Below are positions 1 through 6,249 of a stretch of 11,557 nt of DNA, piece by piece (within the stretch, counting starts at the first letter, position 1; every line of letters starts with the position of its first letter). Source of the DNA: Alphaproteobacteria bacterium (lineage in GTDB: Bacteria; Pseudomonadota; Alphaproteobacteria; JANQSM01); the NCBI GenBank assembly GCA_028284025.1, contig JANQSM010000154.1, forward strand, positions 1 through 11,557, given 5' to 3'. The position numbers and the translations under genes were made by a program. The notes beneath the pieces are model-generated. The model saw only the letters and a program-made list of their open reading frames with translations, was not told the DNA's origin and did no database searches.

Positions 1-3
1 TAA

Positions 4-10
4 CCTCCTC
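4..10 (-). promoter_or_regulatory. Possible ribosome binding site of a divergent gene off the left edge
   Basis: Read on the minus strand, the first bases of the window give ATGAGGAGGTTA, which contains a near-perfect Shine-Dalgarno GAGGAGG running toward the left edge. A start codon at normal spacing would lie just outside the window. The ATG inside this string could itself be a start. In several alphaproteobacteria flgF is divergent from another flagellar gene such as fliL, so a divergent flagellar gene is plausible, but nothing of its protein is visible. Confidence 0.3.
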
Positions 11-41
11 ATAACCCTTGGTTTTCCTTGATTGTTAAACT

Positions 42-57
42 TGGCACGCCTTGTGCA
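42..57 (+). promoter_or_regulatory. Sigma-54 (-24/-12) promoter of the flgF operon
   Basis: The sequence reads TGGCAC-GCCTT-GTGCA against the sigma-54 consensus TGGCAC-N5-TTGCA. The -24 element is perfect, the -12 element has one mismatch, and GG (43-44) and GC (55-56) are exactly 12 bp apart. Taking C56 as -12 places the transcript start near 68, giving a leader of about 30 nt to the flgF ATG at 98. The Caulobacter flgF operon is known to be sigma-54 dependent and activated by FlbD. An enhancer site would be expected nearby but I cannot assign one. Confidence 0.82.
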
Positions 58-97
58 AGGTACTTGGCGTGTAAGTTTAATTTTGAAGGAAAATTGT

Positions 98-829
98 ATG
101 TCAAATACAAGCTATATTGGTATTTCACGCATGACGGCATTGGCCCGTCAAATGGATGTTGTTGCTAATAACATCGCGAATATCAACACCTCTGGTTATA
201 AGGGTGAACAATTACTGTTCACCCAATATCTTCAAAACTATAAGAACGGTGAAAAAGTTGCGTTCGTGAATGACATCACGACTTACCGCGATTTCACACC
301 AGGTGACATGCAAAAAACGGGCAACCCGATGGATGTTGCCATTCAAGGGGACGGATTTTTAGCCGTTGATACACCTGATGGTGAAAGATACACCCGCAAC
401 GGTGGTTTTAGCGTAGGCATTGAGGGCGAACTTATTACCGCTCAAGGGTATCCGGTTCTGGATGAAAGCCGCCGACCAATTATCTTACCTGAAGGATTTA
501 CAGAATTTGAAGTACGCGACAGCGGATCTGTTGTTGTGGATGGCCGTGAAGTCGGCACGATCGGTGTTGTTAATTTCGCCAACCTGCAAAACCTGGAAAA
601 AACAAAGGATGGGCTTTTTAAATCAAGCCTTGCCCAGCCAAAGATGGAAAAGCCGGAAGCAACTGTTTTTAAACAAGGTGTGGTCGAAGGATCCAATGTT
701 AACGGCATTTCAGAAATGGCACGCCTGATTGAAATTCATCGAAACTTTGAATCTACAAGCCGCTTTTTGGAGCGGGAAAACGACCGGGTTCGCCGAGCGA
801 TCCAAAAAATTGCAGACGTAATGGGCTAA
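98..829 (+). CDS. flgF: Flagellar basal-body rod protein FlgF
   Basis: Proximal/distal rod component of the flagellar axial family, exported by the flagellar type III apparatus and assembled in the periplasm below FlgG. The 243-residue protein has the family's length. Its N-terminus carries the rod-protein signature ANNIANINTSGYKG at residues 23-36. The middle has the FlgF/FlgG core segments (GNPMDVAIQGDGFLAV at 75-90, then YTRNGGF at 98-104). The C-terminal helix (about 200-243) has the usual SNVNGISEMARLIEIHRNFE pattern. I chose the ATG at 98 because GAAGGA (85-90) precedes it by 7 nt and because in-frame upstream starts overlap the sigma-54 promoter. It is the first gene of flgF-flgG-flgA-flgH. 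Assignment to FlgF rather than FlgG follows from the IEIHRNFE C-terminus and from the FlgG immediately downstream. Confidence 0.95.
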   Translation: MSNTSYIGISRMTALARQMDVVANNIANINTSGYKGEQLLFTQYLQNYKNGEKVAFVNDITTYRDFTPGDMQKTGNPMDVAIQGDGFLAVDTPDGERYTRNGGFSVGIEGELITAQGYPVLDESRRPIILPEGFTEFEVRDSGSVVVDGREVGTIGVVNFANLQNLEKTKDGLFKSSLAQPKMEKPEATVFKQGVVEGSNVNGISEMARLIEIHRNFESTSRFLERENDRVRRAIQKIADVMG

Positions 830-881
830 ACACCCAAGAAGATTGAAGAGAATAAAATAGCGTAAGAAGGAGACTAGTAAA

Positions 882-1667
882 ATGAGATCACTTACTACAG
901 CCGCGACGGGAATGTTGGCTCAGCAGTTAAATGTTGAGGTTATTTCAAACAACATTGCCAACATCAACACCACAGGATTTAAACGCCAACGTGCGGAATT
1001 CCAGGATCTTTTATACCAGAATGAAAAGCGGGTCGGGTCAACTTCTTCTGATAACGGAGATGTTGTTCCTGCCGGAATTCAGATTGGTGTGGGGGTTCAA
1101 GCAGCAGCCGTGTACCGTATTATGGATCAGGGTAACCTGCAACCTACGGAGAATCGCCTTGACCTGGCAGTTAACGGAAAAGGATTTTTCCAGGTAGAAA
1201 TGCCTGATGGAACAACTTCATACACCCGTGCTGGTTCTCTACAACTGAGTCCGGAAGGTCAGATCGTAACCAATGATGGATATACTGTCTTACCTGGAAT
1301 CAGTGTGCCGGATGATGCAGTAGATATTACCATTAACGAAAGTGGTGAAGTATTGATCACTTTGGATGGCCAGGTGGAACCTTCTAACGTAGGTCAGTTT
1401 GAAGTAGCGAACTTTTCCAACATCGGCGGTCTGGAAGCCATGGGAGAAAACCTGTTTCGTGAAACACCGGCCTCTGGTGGCCCTGTAACGGGTGTTCCTG
1501 GCCTGCCTGGTTTTGGATCTATCCTGCAAGGATATCTTGAAACATCAAACGTAAACGTGGTGGAAGAAATCACCAATATGATTTCTGCTCAACGGGCCTA
1601 TGAAATGAACTCAAAGGTTATTGAAACCTCTGACCAAATGATGGGTACGATCACACAGATCAGATAA
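882..1667 (+). CDS. flgG: Flagellar distal rod protein FlgG
   Basis: Forms the distal rod, the driveshaft passing through the P and L rings to the hook. The 261 residues match the family (about 260). The N-terminus MRSLTTAATGMLAQQLNVEV is followed by the signature SNNIANINTTGFKRQRAEF (22-40). The core includes LDLAVNGKGFFQVEMPDG (93-110) and YTRAGSLQLSPEGQIVT (114-130). The C-terminal D0 helix is typical (ETSNVNVVEEITNMISAQRAYE from about 220, ending TITQIR). AAGGAG at 867-872 precedes the ATG by 9 nt. It lies 52 bp after flgF and shares its transcript. Confidence 0.97.
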   Translation: MRSLTTAATGMLAQQLNVEVISNNIANINTTGFKRQRAEFQDLLYQNEKRVGSTSSDNGDVVPAGIQIGVGVQAAAVYRIMDQGNLQPTENRLDLAVNGKGFFQVEMPDGTTSYTRAGSLQLSPEGQIVTNDGYTVLPGISVPDDAVDITINESGEVLITLDGQVEPSNVGQFEVANFSNIGGLEAMGENLFRETPASGGPVTGVPGLPGFGSILQGYLETSNVNVVEEITNMISAQRAYEMNSKVIETSDQMMGTITQIR

Positions 1668-1703
1668 CACTAGGTAAAAACACCAATTAAAGGGACAGAA
1701 AAA

Positions 1704-2666
1704 ATGCTGACTAAAAAGATTACACAATTTATCCTGTTAAGCTTGTCTTTGCTGTGCCTGATTGCCTTGAATGTGCATGCAGCAACGGTAACGACCAAGG
1801 GTCATGTTACAGTACACGGCGAAATGGTGAAGCTGAGTGATCTTTTTGCTGGCATCCCTGCTGAGATAGACCGCGGTATTGCCGCCAGCCCGCAACCTGG
1901 TCAACAGATGGTGTTTAACGGACAAATTCTAACTCTTTTAGCCAAGCGGTTTGAGCTGACCTGGATGCCTGTACAACAGGATGTAAAGGTAACGGTGGAA
2001 CGCGCCAGTAACAAGGTGAAAGAAGCAGATATCCTGGCCAAAATCAAAGAAACCCTTGTTAAACAAGGCTTTGGGGCTGACCTGGATGTGATGATTGATA
2101 ACCGTTTGACCAATATTTATCTGGATGTAACGCAGCAACCAACTCTGGCAGTTGACCACTTTAACCTTGATCCGGCAACTCAGCGTTATACAGCCTCCCT
2201 TTCAACTCCGGCAAATAGCCCGAATGCGCAAACTTTCACAGTGTTTGGCAGAGCCTATAAATTGGTGAAAGTTCCAGTTCTAAATAAACGGGTTGCCAAC
2301 GGTAATGTTATTAAAGCCCACGACATAAAATGGATAGAGAAACGTGAAACTGATGTATCAAAAAACATCATCTTAAACCCGGAAAATCTGATTGGTAAAA
2401 CACCGCGCCGCTTTATGGCTGAAGGTGATATGATCCGCGAAGATTCCGTCATGCTGCCTTTGATTGTAAAGAAAGGCAACATGGTTGTGATGAGCCTGAC
2501 GAATGAATTCATGACGATTACCATGCGTGGTCAAGCCCAGGAAGATGGTGCTTTAGGAGATATCGTTCGGGTCATGAATACTAAATCAAACCAGGTGATT
2601 CATGGTGAAGTCATCGGAGCAGACCGAGTGAAAGTACAAACGGCCCCAAAGTTGGCAGCCCGGTAA
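1704..2666 (+). CDS. flgA: Flagellar P-ring assembly chaperone FlgA
   Basis: Periplasmic chaperone needed for FlgI to polymerise into the P-ring around the rod. An N-terminal Sec signal peptide is clear: MLTKK, a hydrophobic core at about 8-22, then a likely cleavage after NVHA (A26). Residues about 185-255 form the SAF-type domain (KVPVLNKRVANGNVIKAHDI, then IGKTPRRFMAEGDMI). The FlgA C-terminal beta domain follows (VKKGNMVVMSL at 255-265, then GALGDIVRVMN at 282-292). At 320 residues it is longer than enterobacterial FlgA (about 220), which fits the longer alphaproteobacterial form with an extra N-terminal domain. AGGGACAG (1691-1698) is the likely ribosome binding site. It follows flgG by 36 bp. 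Confidence 0.93.
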   Translation: MLTKKITQFILLSLSLLCLIALNVHAATVTTKGHVTVHGEMVKLSDLFAGIPAEIDRGIAASPQPGQQMVFNGQILTLLAKRFELTWMPVQQDVKVTVERASNKVKEADILAKIKETLVKQGFGADLDVMIDNRLTNIYLDVTQQPTLAVDHFNLDPATQRYTASLSTPANSPNAQTFTVFGRAYKLVKVPVLNKRVANGNVIKAHDIKWIEKRETDVSKNIILNPENLIGKTPRRFMAEGDMIREDSVMLPLIVKKGNMVVMSLTNEFMTITMRGQAQEDGALGDIVRVMNTKSNQVIHGEVIGADRVKVQTAPKLAAR

Positions 2667-2708
2667 ACTAAATAGACAGTCAAAGTGCGTGTATTGAAGG
2701 AGATAAAA

Positions 2709-3503
2709 ATGAAAACGAATAAAGAGAAAAATGTTATGAATAGATTTAAGACAGGTGTTCGCAATACCGTGATTACCACTGCCATTCTGGGTTTTCTGGG
2801 AGGATGCGGTGTAATGGATAGGCTGGAATACGTTGGAAAGCCTCCTCCATTAAGCGAAATCAAAAACCCAAAAGCCAGTGCTGATTATCGCCCGGTAAGC
2901 ATGCCAATGCCTGCCCCACAATCTACCGAAACGCAACCTAACTCTTTGTGGCGCAAAGGGGCGCGGTCCTTCTTTAAAGATCAGCGTGCAGCAGATGTAG
3001 GTGATATCATTACCATAAACGTTGAAATCACAGATAATGCATCCATCAAAAATGATACGGTGCGAACGCGCGACAATTCTGAAACAGCTGGTCTGACAAG
3101 CTTTCTTGGGTATGAAGACAGGCTGACAGATGTTCTTCCTGAAACCCTGGATGCTCCAGGCACACAGAACCTTGTAAATATGGGAGCTACCACCTCAAAT
3201 ACCGGTGGCGGATCCATCAGCCGAACCGAAACAATCAATCTAAAAATTGCCGGTGTAATTTCTCAGGTTCTGCCAAACGGCAATCTTGTTATTCACGGCA
3301 AACAAGAGATTGCAGTAAACCACGAAATGCGCCAGCTGCAAATTTCTGGAATTATTCGCCCAGAAGATATTGGCGCAACCAACGAAATCGAGTTTGAAAA
3401 AATCGCCGAAGCCCGTGTAGCTTACGGTGGAAAGGGATATATCTCCGATGTCCAGCAGGCACGTTATGGGCAGCAATTTTTGGACGTCATCCTGCCGTTC
3501 TAA
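2709..3503 (+). CDS. flgH: Flagellar L-ring lipoprotein FlgH
   Basis: Outer-membrane lipoprotein forming the L-ring bushing around the distal rod. The 264 residues start with a basic n-region and hydrophobic stretch ending in the lipobox LGGC, with C33 as the lipidated cysteine. Family segments follow in order: SLWRKGARSFFKDQRAADVGDIITI (79-103), the region with TETINLKIAG (173-182), PNGNLVIHGKQEIAVNHE (189-206), SGIIRPEDIG (213-222) and the closing YGQQFLDVILPF. The ATG at 2709 is chosen over an in-frame GTG at 2685 because GAAGGAG (2696-2702) sits 6 nt before it. A later ATG at 2736 would still leave a workable signal peptide. It is the last gene of the flgF operon and is followed by a strong terminator. 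Confidence 0.96.
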   Translation: MKTNKEKNVMNRFKTGVRNTVITTAILGFLGGCGVMDRLEYVGKPPPLSEIKNPKASADYRPVSMPMPAPQSTETQPNSLWRKGARSFFKDQRAADVGDIITINVEITDNASIKNDTVRTRDNSETAGLTSFLGYEDRLTDVLPETLDAPGTQNLVNMGATTSNTGGGSISRTETINLKIAGVISQVLPNGNLVIHGKQEIAVNHEMRQLQISGIIRPEDIGATNEIEFEKIAEARVAYGGKGYISDVQQARYGQQFLDVILPF

Positions 3504-3541
3504 GAAGCAGGCTGATGCGGGCGAGTGTGTACGTCTGAATC

Positions 3542-3573
3542 AAGTTTAAAAACATCCCTTCATCTTTAAACTT
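3542..3573. repeat. 9-bp inverted repeat downstream of flgH
   Basis: AAGTTTAAA (3542-3550) and TTTAAACTT (3565-3573) are perfect reverse complements separated by 14 nt. The arms are A+T-rich and no T-run follows, so alone it is a poor intrinsic terminator. It could stabilise the 3' end of the flgH message just before the real terminator, or be chance in A+T-rich DNA. Confidence 0.4.
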
Positions 3574-3583
3574 ACACACACAA

Positions 3584-3619
3584 AAAGGCTGGTATCCCGC
3601 AAGATACCAGCCTTTCTTT
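3584..3619. terminator. Bidirectional rho-independent terminator between flgH and dksA
   Basis: A perfect 13-bp stem, AAAGGCTGGTATC (3584-3596) and GATACCAGCCTTT (3603-3615), encloses the loop CCGCAA. The + strand continues TTTCTTT, and the minus strand reads CCTTTTTGTG after the stem, so both directions have a T-tract. It would end the flgF-flgH transcript and also the converging dksA transcript. Confidence 0.9.
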
Positions 3620-3663
3620 ACGTTTGGAGGTATAAAAACTCTAGCCTGCTGCTCAACTTAATC

Positions 3664-3693
3664 TGTCATACCGGGCTTTGACCCGGTATCTCA
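3664..3693 (+). repeat. REP-like palindrome, copy 1
   Basis: GTCATACCGGG-CTTTGA-CCCGGTATCT contains the 8-bp perfect stem ATACCGGG (3668-3675) and CCCGGTAT (3682-3689) with the loop CTTTGA. The GTCAT...CCGG...CTT-GA...CCGG...ATCT pattern is the one seen in common alphaproteobacterial extragenic palindromes. A second, diverged copy lies about 55 bp downstream in the opposite orientation. Confidence 0.65.
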
Positions 3694-3739
3694 AATGTCC
3701 AGCTTACTTTACACTAAACAATGAACCTAATTGCACCTT

Positions 3740-3768
3740 CAAGATGCCGGATCAAGTCCGGCATGACA
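3740..3768 (-). repeat. REP-like palindrome, copy 2 (opposite orientation)
   Basis: The minus strand reads GTCATGCCGGA-CTTGA-TCCGGCATCTT, with the 8-bp stem ATGCCGGA (3744-3751) and TCCGGCAT (3757-3764). It matches copy 1 but has compensating changes at two stem positions (A-T to G-C, and G-C to A-T). It begins about 11 bp after the dksA stop codon, so in the dksA transcript it would form a 3' hairpin. Translated in another frame this element gives the peptide string HAGLDPAS, which is common where such repeats are miscalled as genes. Confidence 0.65.
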
Positions 3769-3775
3769 CCTCTTT

Positions 3776-4198
3776 TTAATCTTCATCCTTGTGGGTTTTT
3801 TCATGACGCTCATGCCGTTCTTGAGCTTCCAAAGAGAGGGTTGCAATTGGACGCGCTTCCAGGCGCTTGATATTAATCGGCTCCCCGGTTTCTTCACAGT
3901 AACCGTATTCACCTTCCTCAATTCGGCGCAGGGCTGAATCAATTTTTGAAATCAGCTTGCGTTCCCGATCACGTGTACGCAACTCAAGAGCAGAATCTGT
4001 CTCCATAGTTGCCCGGTCTGCCAGATCTGGCTGTTGAAGTTCCTGCTGCTGCAATTGTTGCAAGGTTTCTGAGGCTCCTCGCAAAATGTCATTTTTCCAT
4101 TCAACCAATTTACGGCGGAAAAATTCCAGCATGACGGGATTCATGAAGTCTTCATCTTCAGAGGGTGAGTAGTCAGGGGGTAAAGTTACCGATGACAT
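3776..4198 (-). CDS. dksA: DksA-family RNA polymerase-binding regulator (single-cysteine type)
   Basis: DksA binds in the RNA polymerase secondary channel and, with ppGpp, adjusts transcription initiation. The 140-residue protein has the coiled coil at about 30-90 with the tip motif D58-x-x-D61-R-A63, equivalent to the D/D/A tip residues essential in E. coli DksA. The conserved LELRTRDRERKLISKI (71-86) follows, then the globular end YGYCEETGEP...KRLEARPIATLSLEAQERHE. Of the four zinc cysteines only C101 remains; T104, S122 and A125 stand at the others. This is the alphaproteobacterial form, shown active for Rhodobacter DksA. I start at the ATG at 4198, preceded by GGGAGG. The ATG at 4216 lies upstream of that site. 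It is convergent with flgH and in line with fliX. Confidence 0.92.
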   Translation of the reverse strand: MSSVTLPPDYSPSEDEDFMNPVMLEFFRRKLVEWKNDILRGASETLQQLQQQELQQPDLADRATMETDSALELRTRDRERKLISKIDSALRRIEEGEYGYCEETGEPINIKRLEARPIATLSLEAQERHERHEKTHKDED

Positions 4199-4281
4199 AA
4201 TAAAGCTGCCTCCCATTTTCTATATAAAATCAGTCAGTCCGCCTTCTTTAAAGCACCAAAAAAGCCAAAAGAAGATGTATG

Positions 4282-4309
4282 CTTATATCAGAAAAAAAGC
4301 AAGAATCAA
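4282..4309 (-). promoter_or_regulatory. Candidate sigma-70-type promoter for dksA
   Basis: On the minus strand TTGATT (4309-4304) and TATAAG (4287-4282) are separated by 16 bp, close to TTGACA-N17-TATAAT. It would give a leader of roughly 75 nt before the dksA start. The region is A+T-rich, so chance matches are likely. No clear terminator follows fliX, so read-through from fliX into dksA is also possible. Confidence 0.35.
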
Positions 4310-4335
4310 GAAAATTTTGGGTTAATAGTGCCAGA

Positions 4336-4743
4336 CTATTGTTGATATTTGGCCAGTTCTACCTTAGCGCGCAACTCAATATCCATCATAACTTCCCGGA
4401 TACGCGGATCCGTGAAATGCTGCTTTTTGGCAGATGTCAGAGCCGCCAGTTTTTCCAGTCTGGCTTTAGGAATTCCGCCCATCAACAAAGCCATACGCAG
4501 CTCTTCAAGCTCTTCAAGCAGCTCTTCTCCTTGCTGGCGTGCTTTTTTGCGCTCTTCCGGATCACCGGGCACTTCCTGTAGAGCCAATAAGGCATCTGCC
4601 TGGTTGGCAGGTGCAGCGGAGGATGCAGAGGAAGATTCCGATGTTCCTCCAAGAAATTTGGAAAAATCAGAGGAACTGCCGGAGGATTTTTTCTTATCCT
4701 TCGTTTTAGAGATTTTGGCTGAGTCGGCAGAGCGGATTTTCAT
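4336..4743 (-). CDS. fliX: Flagellar assembly trans-acting regulator FliX
   Basis: In Caulobacter FliX partners the sigma-54 activator FlbD and couples completion of early flagellar structures to late gene transcription. The 135-residue protein has a Ser/Lys/Ala-rich disordered N-terminus (about 1-48), then the conserved core DALLALQEVPG (50-60), a charged helical segment RKKARQQGEELLEELEELRMALLMGG (65-90) and the ending DIELRAKVELAKYQQ (121-135). These match the family in length and layout. The ATG at 4743 has GAGGT about 12 nt upstream on its strand. It is divergent from flgI, the arrangement also known in Caulobacter. Two sigma-54-type promoters in this window fit its presumed role. Confidence 0.85.
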   Translation of the reverse strand: MKIRSADSAKISKTKDKKKSSGSSSDFSKFLGGTSESSSASSAAPANQADALLALQEVPGDPEERKKARQQGEELLEELEELRMALLMGGIPKARLEKLAALTSAKKQHFTDPRIREVMMDIELRAKVELAKYQQ

Positions 4744-4784
4744 AATAAAAAATGAGACCTCAATATAGCTGTTTATGTACTAAT

Positions 4785-4801
4785 TTGGTGCTGTTCTTGC
4801 A
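4785..4801 (+). promoter_or_regulatory. Possible second sigma-54-like site upstream of flgI
   Basis: TGGTGC-TGTTC-TTGCA has GG (4787-4788) and GC (4799-4800) at the exact 12-bp spacing and a perfect TTGC, but its -24 block is TGGTGC instead of TGGCAC. It faces flgI about 120 bp from the start codon. It could be a weak upstream promoter, a non-productive holoenzyme binding site, or chance. Confidence 0.3.
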
Positions 4802-4841
4802 GTCAGCCTATCATAACAGAAGTAAATACGAAGATAAAATT

Positions 4842-4856
4842 TTAAAGAAAATTCAA
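4842..4856. promoter_or_regulatory. Possible CtrA-like box in the fliX-flgI intergenic region
   Basis: TTAA-AGAAAAT-TCAA matches the CtrA consensus TTAA-N7-TTAA at 7 of 8 positions. On the minus strand it reads TTGA-N7-TTAA, about 100 nt before fliX. CtrA controls early flagellar genes in Caulobacter and relatives, so a site here is plausible. The surrounding DNA is very A+T-rich, which makes a chance match likely. Confidence 0.22.
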
Positions 4857-4867
4857 ATAATTAATGT

Positions 4868-4883
4868 TGGCACGATATTCGCA
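4868..4883 (+). promoter_or_regulatory. Sigma-54 (-24/-12) promoter of the flgI operon
   Basis: TGGCAC-GATAT-TCGCA has a perfect -24 block, one mismatch in the -12 block, and GG (4869-4870) and GC (4881-4882) exactly 12 bp apart. With C4882 as -12 the transcript starts near 4894, giving a 30-nt leader to the ATG at 4924. The -12-to-ATG distance is 42 bp, identical to that of the flgF promoter. Confidence 0.82.
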
Positions 4884-4923
4884 TTAAAAAGGAGGTAGCA
4901 ACCATAAGCTAAAGGTATTAAAA

Positions 4924-6249
4924 ATGATAAAAAGCAAGACTTTACAAGCACTTCCAGTGTTCAGGGCACCTTCTTTGGGCCTTGGTTTCAGATCTATAAG
5001 GCAAAAATTTCTGGTCGGAATGATCACTTTCATGGCTATTTTTTTCCTAGCCAGCCTGGCACATTCTGCCTCCCGCATCAAGGATATCGCCAATGTGGAA
5101 GGTGTGCGAGACAACCTGCTGGTTGGATACGGTTTGGTTGTTGGTCTGAACGGTACCGGGGATGATATCGCAAAATCTATCTTTACCAAGGAAAGCTTAA
5201 TCGGGATGCTGGAGCGTCTGGGTGTCACAGCGCGGGATTCCAGCTTAAAAACAGATAACACGGCTGCCGTTATGGTGACTGCCGTTCTACCTCCATTTGC
5301 CCGTCAGGGAACACGTATCGATGTAAACGTTTCTGCTCTTGGGGATGCCCAAAGTCTTCAAGGCGGTACTCTTCTTGTTACACCTCTTGTAGGTGCCGAC
5401 GGTGAAGTTTACGCTGTTGGGCAAGGACCTCTTGCAATTGGAGGATTCCAGGCTGGTGGAAATGCTGAAACCATTACGCGTGGTGTCCCAACAAATGGTA
5501 AAATCTCAAACGGTGCCATCGTAGAGCGCGAGCTAGGCTTTGAAATGCGCGACATGGATGAAATCCAGCTATCTTTAAGAAATCCTGATTTTACAACAGC
5601 ACGCCGTATCGCACAGGCTGTGAATCAGTTCATTGGGCAGCCCGTGGCTGCCTCTTTAGATCCCACAACGGTTAAGGTCAGAGTCCCTGCAAGTTACAAC
5701 AAGAATGCCGTAAACTTGATTACGGATATTGAACAACTTCGCGTATCTCCAGACAACATCGCAAAAGTTGTGGTGGATGAGAACACCGGCGTGATTGTAA
5801 TGGGAGAAAACGTACGCATTAATACTGTGGCGATTGCTCAAGGAAACCTGACAATCCGAATTACTGAGACTCAGCAAGTTTCACAACCAAACCCATTTGC
5901 AAACCTTGGATTGGGTGGCAATACCTTGACGCAAACTCTTACCAATACTGGTGGAGCATCCGGTGCGGTAAGTGGTGGAACAGGTAGCAGTACCGGAGGA
6001 ACAAACACAAATACAAACACTTTAAATGCAGCGCCAACAGACATCGTAGATGCTGTGACTGTAGACCGGACTAATGTTCAGATTGACGAAAGCACAAATA
6101 GAAAACTGACGGTTCTTCAATCCGGTGTCAGCTTGCAAGAACTTGTAAATGGCCTGAATGCTCTGGGTGTTGGACCGCGTGATATGATCACCATTCTACA
6201 AGCCATTAAGGCTGCTGGTGCTCTGCAAGCAGAAATTGAGGTGATCTAA
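4924..6249 (+). CDS. flgI: Flagellar P-ring protein FlgI
   Basis: Periplasmic protein that polymerises into the P-ring in the peptidoglycan layer. After a hydrophobic signal segment (about 33-46) ending AHSA (likely cleavage near A49), the mature start SRIKDIANVEGVRDNLLVGYGLVVGLNGTGD is diagnostic. The family C-terminus QELVNGLNALGVGPRDMITILQAIKAAGALQAE is also complete. At 441 residues it is longer than usual (about 365-375). The extra length is a 32-residue basic n-region and a G/S/T/N-rich insertion at about 330-370 between QPNPFANLGLGG and TVDRTNVQIDE. The ATG at 4924 is supported by AAAGGT (4911-4916) and by the promoter spacing. The ATG at codon 33 would give an ordinary signal peptide and cannot be excluded. 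It is the first gene of the flgI-fliW series. Confidence 0.96.
   Translation: MIKSKTLQALPVFRAPSLGLGFRSIRQKFLVGMITFMAIFFLASLAHSASRIKDIANVEGVRDNLLVGYGLVVGLNGTGDDIAKSIFTKESLIGMLERLGVTARDSSLKTDNTAAVMVTAVLPPFARQGTRIDVNVSALGDAQSLQGGTLLVTPLVGADGEVYAVGQGPLAIGGFQAGGNAETITRGVPTNGKISNGAIVERELGFEMRDMDEIQLSLRNPDFTTARRIAQAVNQFIGQPVAASLDPTTVKVRVPASYNKNAVNLITDIEQLRVSPDNIAKVVVDENTGVIVMGENVRINTVAIAQGNLTIRITETQQVSQPNPFANLGLGGNTLTQTLTNTGGASGAVSGGTGSSTGGTNTNTNTLNAAPTDIVDAVTVDRTNVQIDESTNRKLTVLQSGVSLQELVNGLNALGVGPRDMITILQAIKAAGALQAEIEVI

Noticed and set aside
32..97. Upstream in-frame TTG start for FlgF
   Set aside because: It overlaps the sigma-54 promoter and lacks a ribosome binding site; the ATG at 98 has GAAGGA and begins with the usual rod-protein N-terminus.
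2685..2708. GTG start for FlgH at 2685
   Set aside because: The strong GAAGGAG lies downstream of it, at correct spacing for the ATG at 2709.
3739..3942. Minus-strand open frame of 67 codons ending in HAGLDPAS
   Set aside because: It lies in another frame of dksA plus the REP-like palindrome; such peptides are a known artefact of these repeats.
4279..4581. Plus-strand open frame of 100 codons across the dksA-fliX gap
   Set aside because: It mostly runs antisense to fliX, lacks family features and has no ribosome binding site.
4349..4768. Plus-strand Ser/Ala-rich open frame opposite fliX
   Set aside because: It is the antisense frame of the fliX coding sequence; its composition mirrors fliX codons and no ribosome binding site is seen.
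4891..4896. GGAGGT as the flgI ribosome binding site
   Set aside because: It is 27 nt from the ATG and straddles the predicted transcript start near 4894; the codon at normal spacing is ATA followed by AGC TAA. AAAGGT at 4911-4916 fits better.
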